NCBI RefSeq assembly: GCF_002443255.2
Contig: NW_019211458.1
Span: 10,314,402-10,378,401, forward strand
Direction: 5' to 3'
Length of the DNA: 64,000 bases
DNA from: Varroa destructor
Taxonomy: Eukaryota > Arthropoda > Arachnida > Mesostigmata > Varroidae
Below are positions 1 to 64,000 of this stretch, one piece after another. The notes below the pieces were generated by a model. The model did no database searches. It was given only the letters and a program-made list of their open reading frames with translations, and had not been told where the DNA came from. Both the position numbers and the translations under genes were made by a program. Positions within the stretch are counted from its first letter, which is position 1. Every line of letters begins with the position of its first letter.

Positions 1-235
1 TATACTTGAGTACCATTGTTGATTTTGTTCTTCTTCCGCTCGTCGGTATTATGGTTCTATTTGTCATCCTATCATCAGAATCCTTTTGTTCTTGCAGTTC
101 TTTTCAATCTCTTGGCAGAAGAAGCTTTCCTCCTCTTCCTTGTTTTTGTTTTTTATCCTTTTTGTCTATTGCACGTGCAAGTGGTGCTTGATATTACTAT
201 TATACATATAACAATTGTAGTAATTCATTGTTATT

Positions 236-237
<2 letters not shown>

Positions 238-266
<29 letters not shown>
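238..266. repeat. (TAA)n microsatellite
   Basis: About nine uninterrupted TAA units downstream of the Egr gene. Polymorphic length is likely. Confidence 0.9.
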
Positions 267-792
267 GATACATCGTAGCAATACACTTTGCAGCGGCCAT
301 GCGCAGGCCAGATTGCGGATGAAGATATATGTGGTGGTGGTGTGCTACATGTATGTATGTATGTACGTACGTACGCTAATATGCATGTATATATATACTA
401 ATATATATAGTGTACACATATAGCCATTGCATTTTGTCTGTGTACGAATATATGTGTCTGCACTGAATCGTCATTTGCACAATATATAATTATAATAGTA
501 ACGAGCTGGCCGAGCAGCCTCTGCTGTTGATCAGTGGTGCTCTATGTCGCGAGTTTCGCGTGCTGAGAAACGGTCATCGTAAGGCCTATACGGCTGACTG
601 ACTGACTTTTGATAATTCCCTATTAAAAGTGGATAGATAGTATCATAGTTACGATGACGGTGCCAATGCACATACTGAAAGGTTTTTTGTCTCTCTTTTT
701 TTACATAGTCAGAAGGGAAATCAGTGTTCCACCCTTTCCTGTATAATGGACTGCCTCGCCTTTGGGCGTAACGATAATTGTTGGATACAAAC

Positions 793-798
793 TTTAAT
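793..798 (-). promoter_or_regulatory. Egr: Candidate poly(A) signal variant (ATTAAA)
   Basis: The minus strand reads ATTAAA here, about 395 bases after the Egr stop codon. ATTAAA is the commonest variant of the AATAAA signal. I found no clean AATAAA on this strand between 1192 and 1. Such hexamers also occur by chance in AT-rich DNA. Confidence 0.22.
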
Positions 799-1192
799 GG
801 ACGTTGATTATTTGTATATAGTAGTCGACATTAAAGCTATTAATTCATGTTGACGTTCGCTATCTTGACAAGCCGTTTTCCGTCCCCATCGACAATGGAC
901 CTGTCCGCTATCTAACACCAGACGGCTTTTAGCACTTCTGAATTATCAATGGTCCACTCTGAAGCCGTATCCTAAGATGTTGCTCGCTGCCGCTGTTGCA
1001 GTCGTGACGAAATTTACGGATAGGGTTTGACAGAGATGTCTTCTCGAGAGCTGGGATGCCCCTATAGAAGCGTATATATATATATATAGATCGCTAGTGC
1101 GTTACGGAGGGTTTGACGCCATGCATATCCATACCGTACGGAATAATGCGGGGCTAGGTGAAGGACGTTCATGTTTAAGAGGTTATCGAATT

Positions 1193-63107
<61,915 letters not shown>

Positions 63108-64000
63108 CTTGACTACGATCTTCACATCAACTGCCGTACGACGAACACCGTTATTGTCGATTAAAACGAAGCGACTAGTCAGATGGTAGGCCACTCAGGT
63201 AATGATGTGATGGCGTACGGCGTGCTATACTGTGCGAATTACCACAGTCAGGAATATTCAAAGAACACTCTTTCGCTGTTCAGGTCCACATCAACTGTTA
63301 GACGCGTTGACATGGCACAGGTTGATGAAATGTCAACGACAAAAGATCAAGTAGGGTTTGACAAATGTCCAGGGGAGCGATATGAAGGCGGGGTAGCTAC
63401 AGGTCGGCCGACGGAGCGGGCGACGATGAGCAGCGAAAACAACAACAATGTGGGTTGACTTAGCCCACATTCAGAAAACTGTATGCTCACTACCCCAGTC
63501 TACGGTTACATGGTCCGGCTTCAACACATAGCGATTATCCGAAACGACGTGATCGAAAGAATACAATATGACGATCAACAACGGGACAGAATCAGAGCGC
63601 ACCTTTCTCGTACGTCCTTCGGTAGAGGTAGCTGTAGTAACAGTGGTTCGCTATAACTGTACATCCAATGCGTACGCTAACTAGATTGCTTTTATCTTGC
63701 GTAGTATTACTCGTTGCAACTCGTCGCCGTCGCCGTCGCCTTCGTCATCGACAAATTAGCTATGACTGCACTTGGAAAGGCAAGAAATGTAAGGTAAGTT
63801 GAAGTAAAAGGCCCTCTCGTTCCGAGAGTTCGCCGTCGACGACTCCCCGGCTTCTGGTGGAGTGCAGGCCGTGCCAGGCTGGGCACGCACCTTAGATCCT
63901 CAATGAACGCGCACTTCGCACTGTCGACCAATCGCGAGGCCGTAGTAGGACCGACGTCACGGCTTCATTCACAAACTCGCCGACGGCCTCTCGTCTCCCA
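63108..64000 (-). promoter_or_regulatory. Egr: Expected Egr 5' UTR and promoter region
   Basis: If the exon at 63107 carries the start codon, transcription begins in this stretch or to its right. The minus-strand frame is closed by TGA at 63197-63195. A CG-rich GTC/GCC triplet run sits at about 63721-63750. No convincing TATA box and initiator pair, and no coding exon recognised. Confidence 0.35.

Larger units (their letters stand above)
1..1192 (-). other. Egr 3' UTR and downstream DNA
   Basis: Minus-strand transcription from the stop at 1193 runs into this stretch. No open frame here looks coding on either strand. It holds a TAA repeat (238-266), a TGTA/CGTA tandem tract near 352-374 and a short TA run near 1074-1088. 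How much is 3' UTR is unknown. Confidence 0.5.

Overview
The window is animal nuclear DNA, most likely from an arthropod and possibly a mite. It has GT-AG introns, long gene-poor stretches full of AT, GA, GT and triplet microsatellites, decayed mariner and SINE copies, and one clear developmental regulator. Only the animal origin is secure; arthropod is inferred from the transposons and gene style.

The only gene I can name is an early growth response (Egr, Drosophila stripe) zinc-finger transcription factor on the minus strand. Four 3' exons are packed at the left: 4084-3078, 2600-2385, 1948-1729 and 1485-1193. They encode a Ser/Thr/Pro/Gln-rich region with a long polyglutamine tract, then the Egr linker and three C2H2 fingers with a fully conserved set of DNA-contact residues. 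Two further minus-strand exons lie far upstream, at 35862-35422 and 63107-62810. Both have good splice sites and the right phase. Joined, the six pieces give one uninterrupted frame of 2475 nt (824 codons plus stop). The gene would then span about 62 kb, with introns of about 26.9 kb and 31.3 kb. The link of the two upstream exons to the finger exons is inferred from strand, phase and composition.

1-1192 holds the 3' UTR and downstream DNA. 4085-35421 (intron 2) holds microsatellites, a 1.0 kb mariner relic with terminal inverted repeats (6917-7923) and two tRNA-like SINE copies (9769-9875 plus, 11677-11801 minus). 35863-62809 (intron 1) holds GC-rich patches that could be alternative promoters, a possible Tc1-like remnant (about 45.5-45.9 kb), a 100-N assembly gap flanked by two copies of the same roughly 325 bp sequence, long dinucleotide arrays, two inverted repeats, and unrecognised open frames on the plus strand near 58-62 kb. 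63108-64000 is expected to be 5' UTR and promoter.

I found no prokaryotic-type system, CRISPR array, rRNA or intact tRNA gene. The most interesting content is the gene architecture: distant N-terminal exons, possible alternative first exons and very long first introns that are likely enhancer space.
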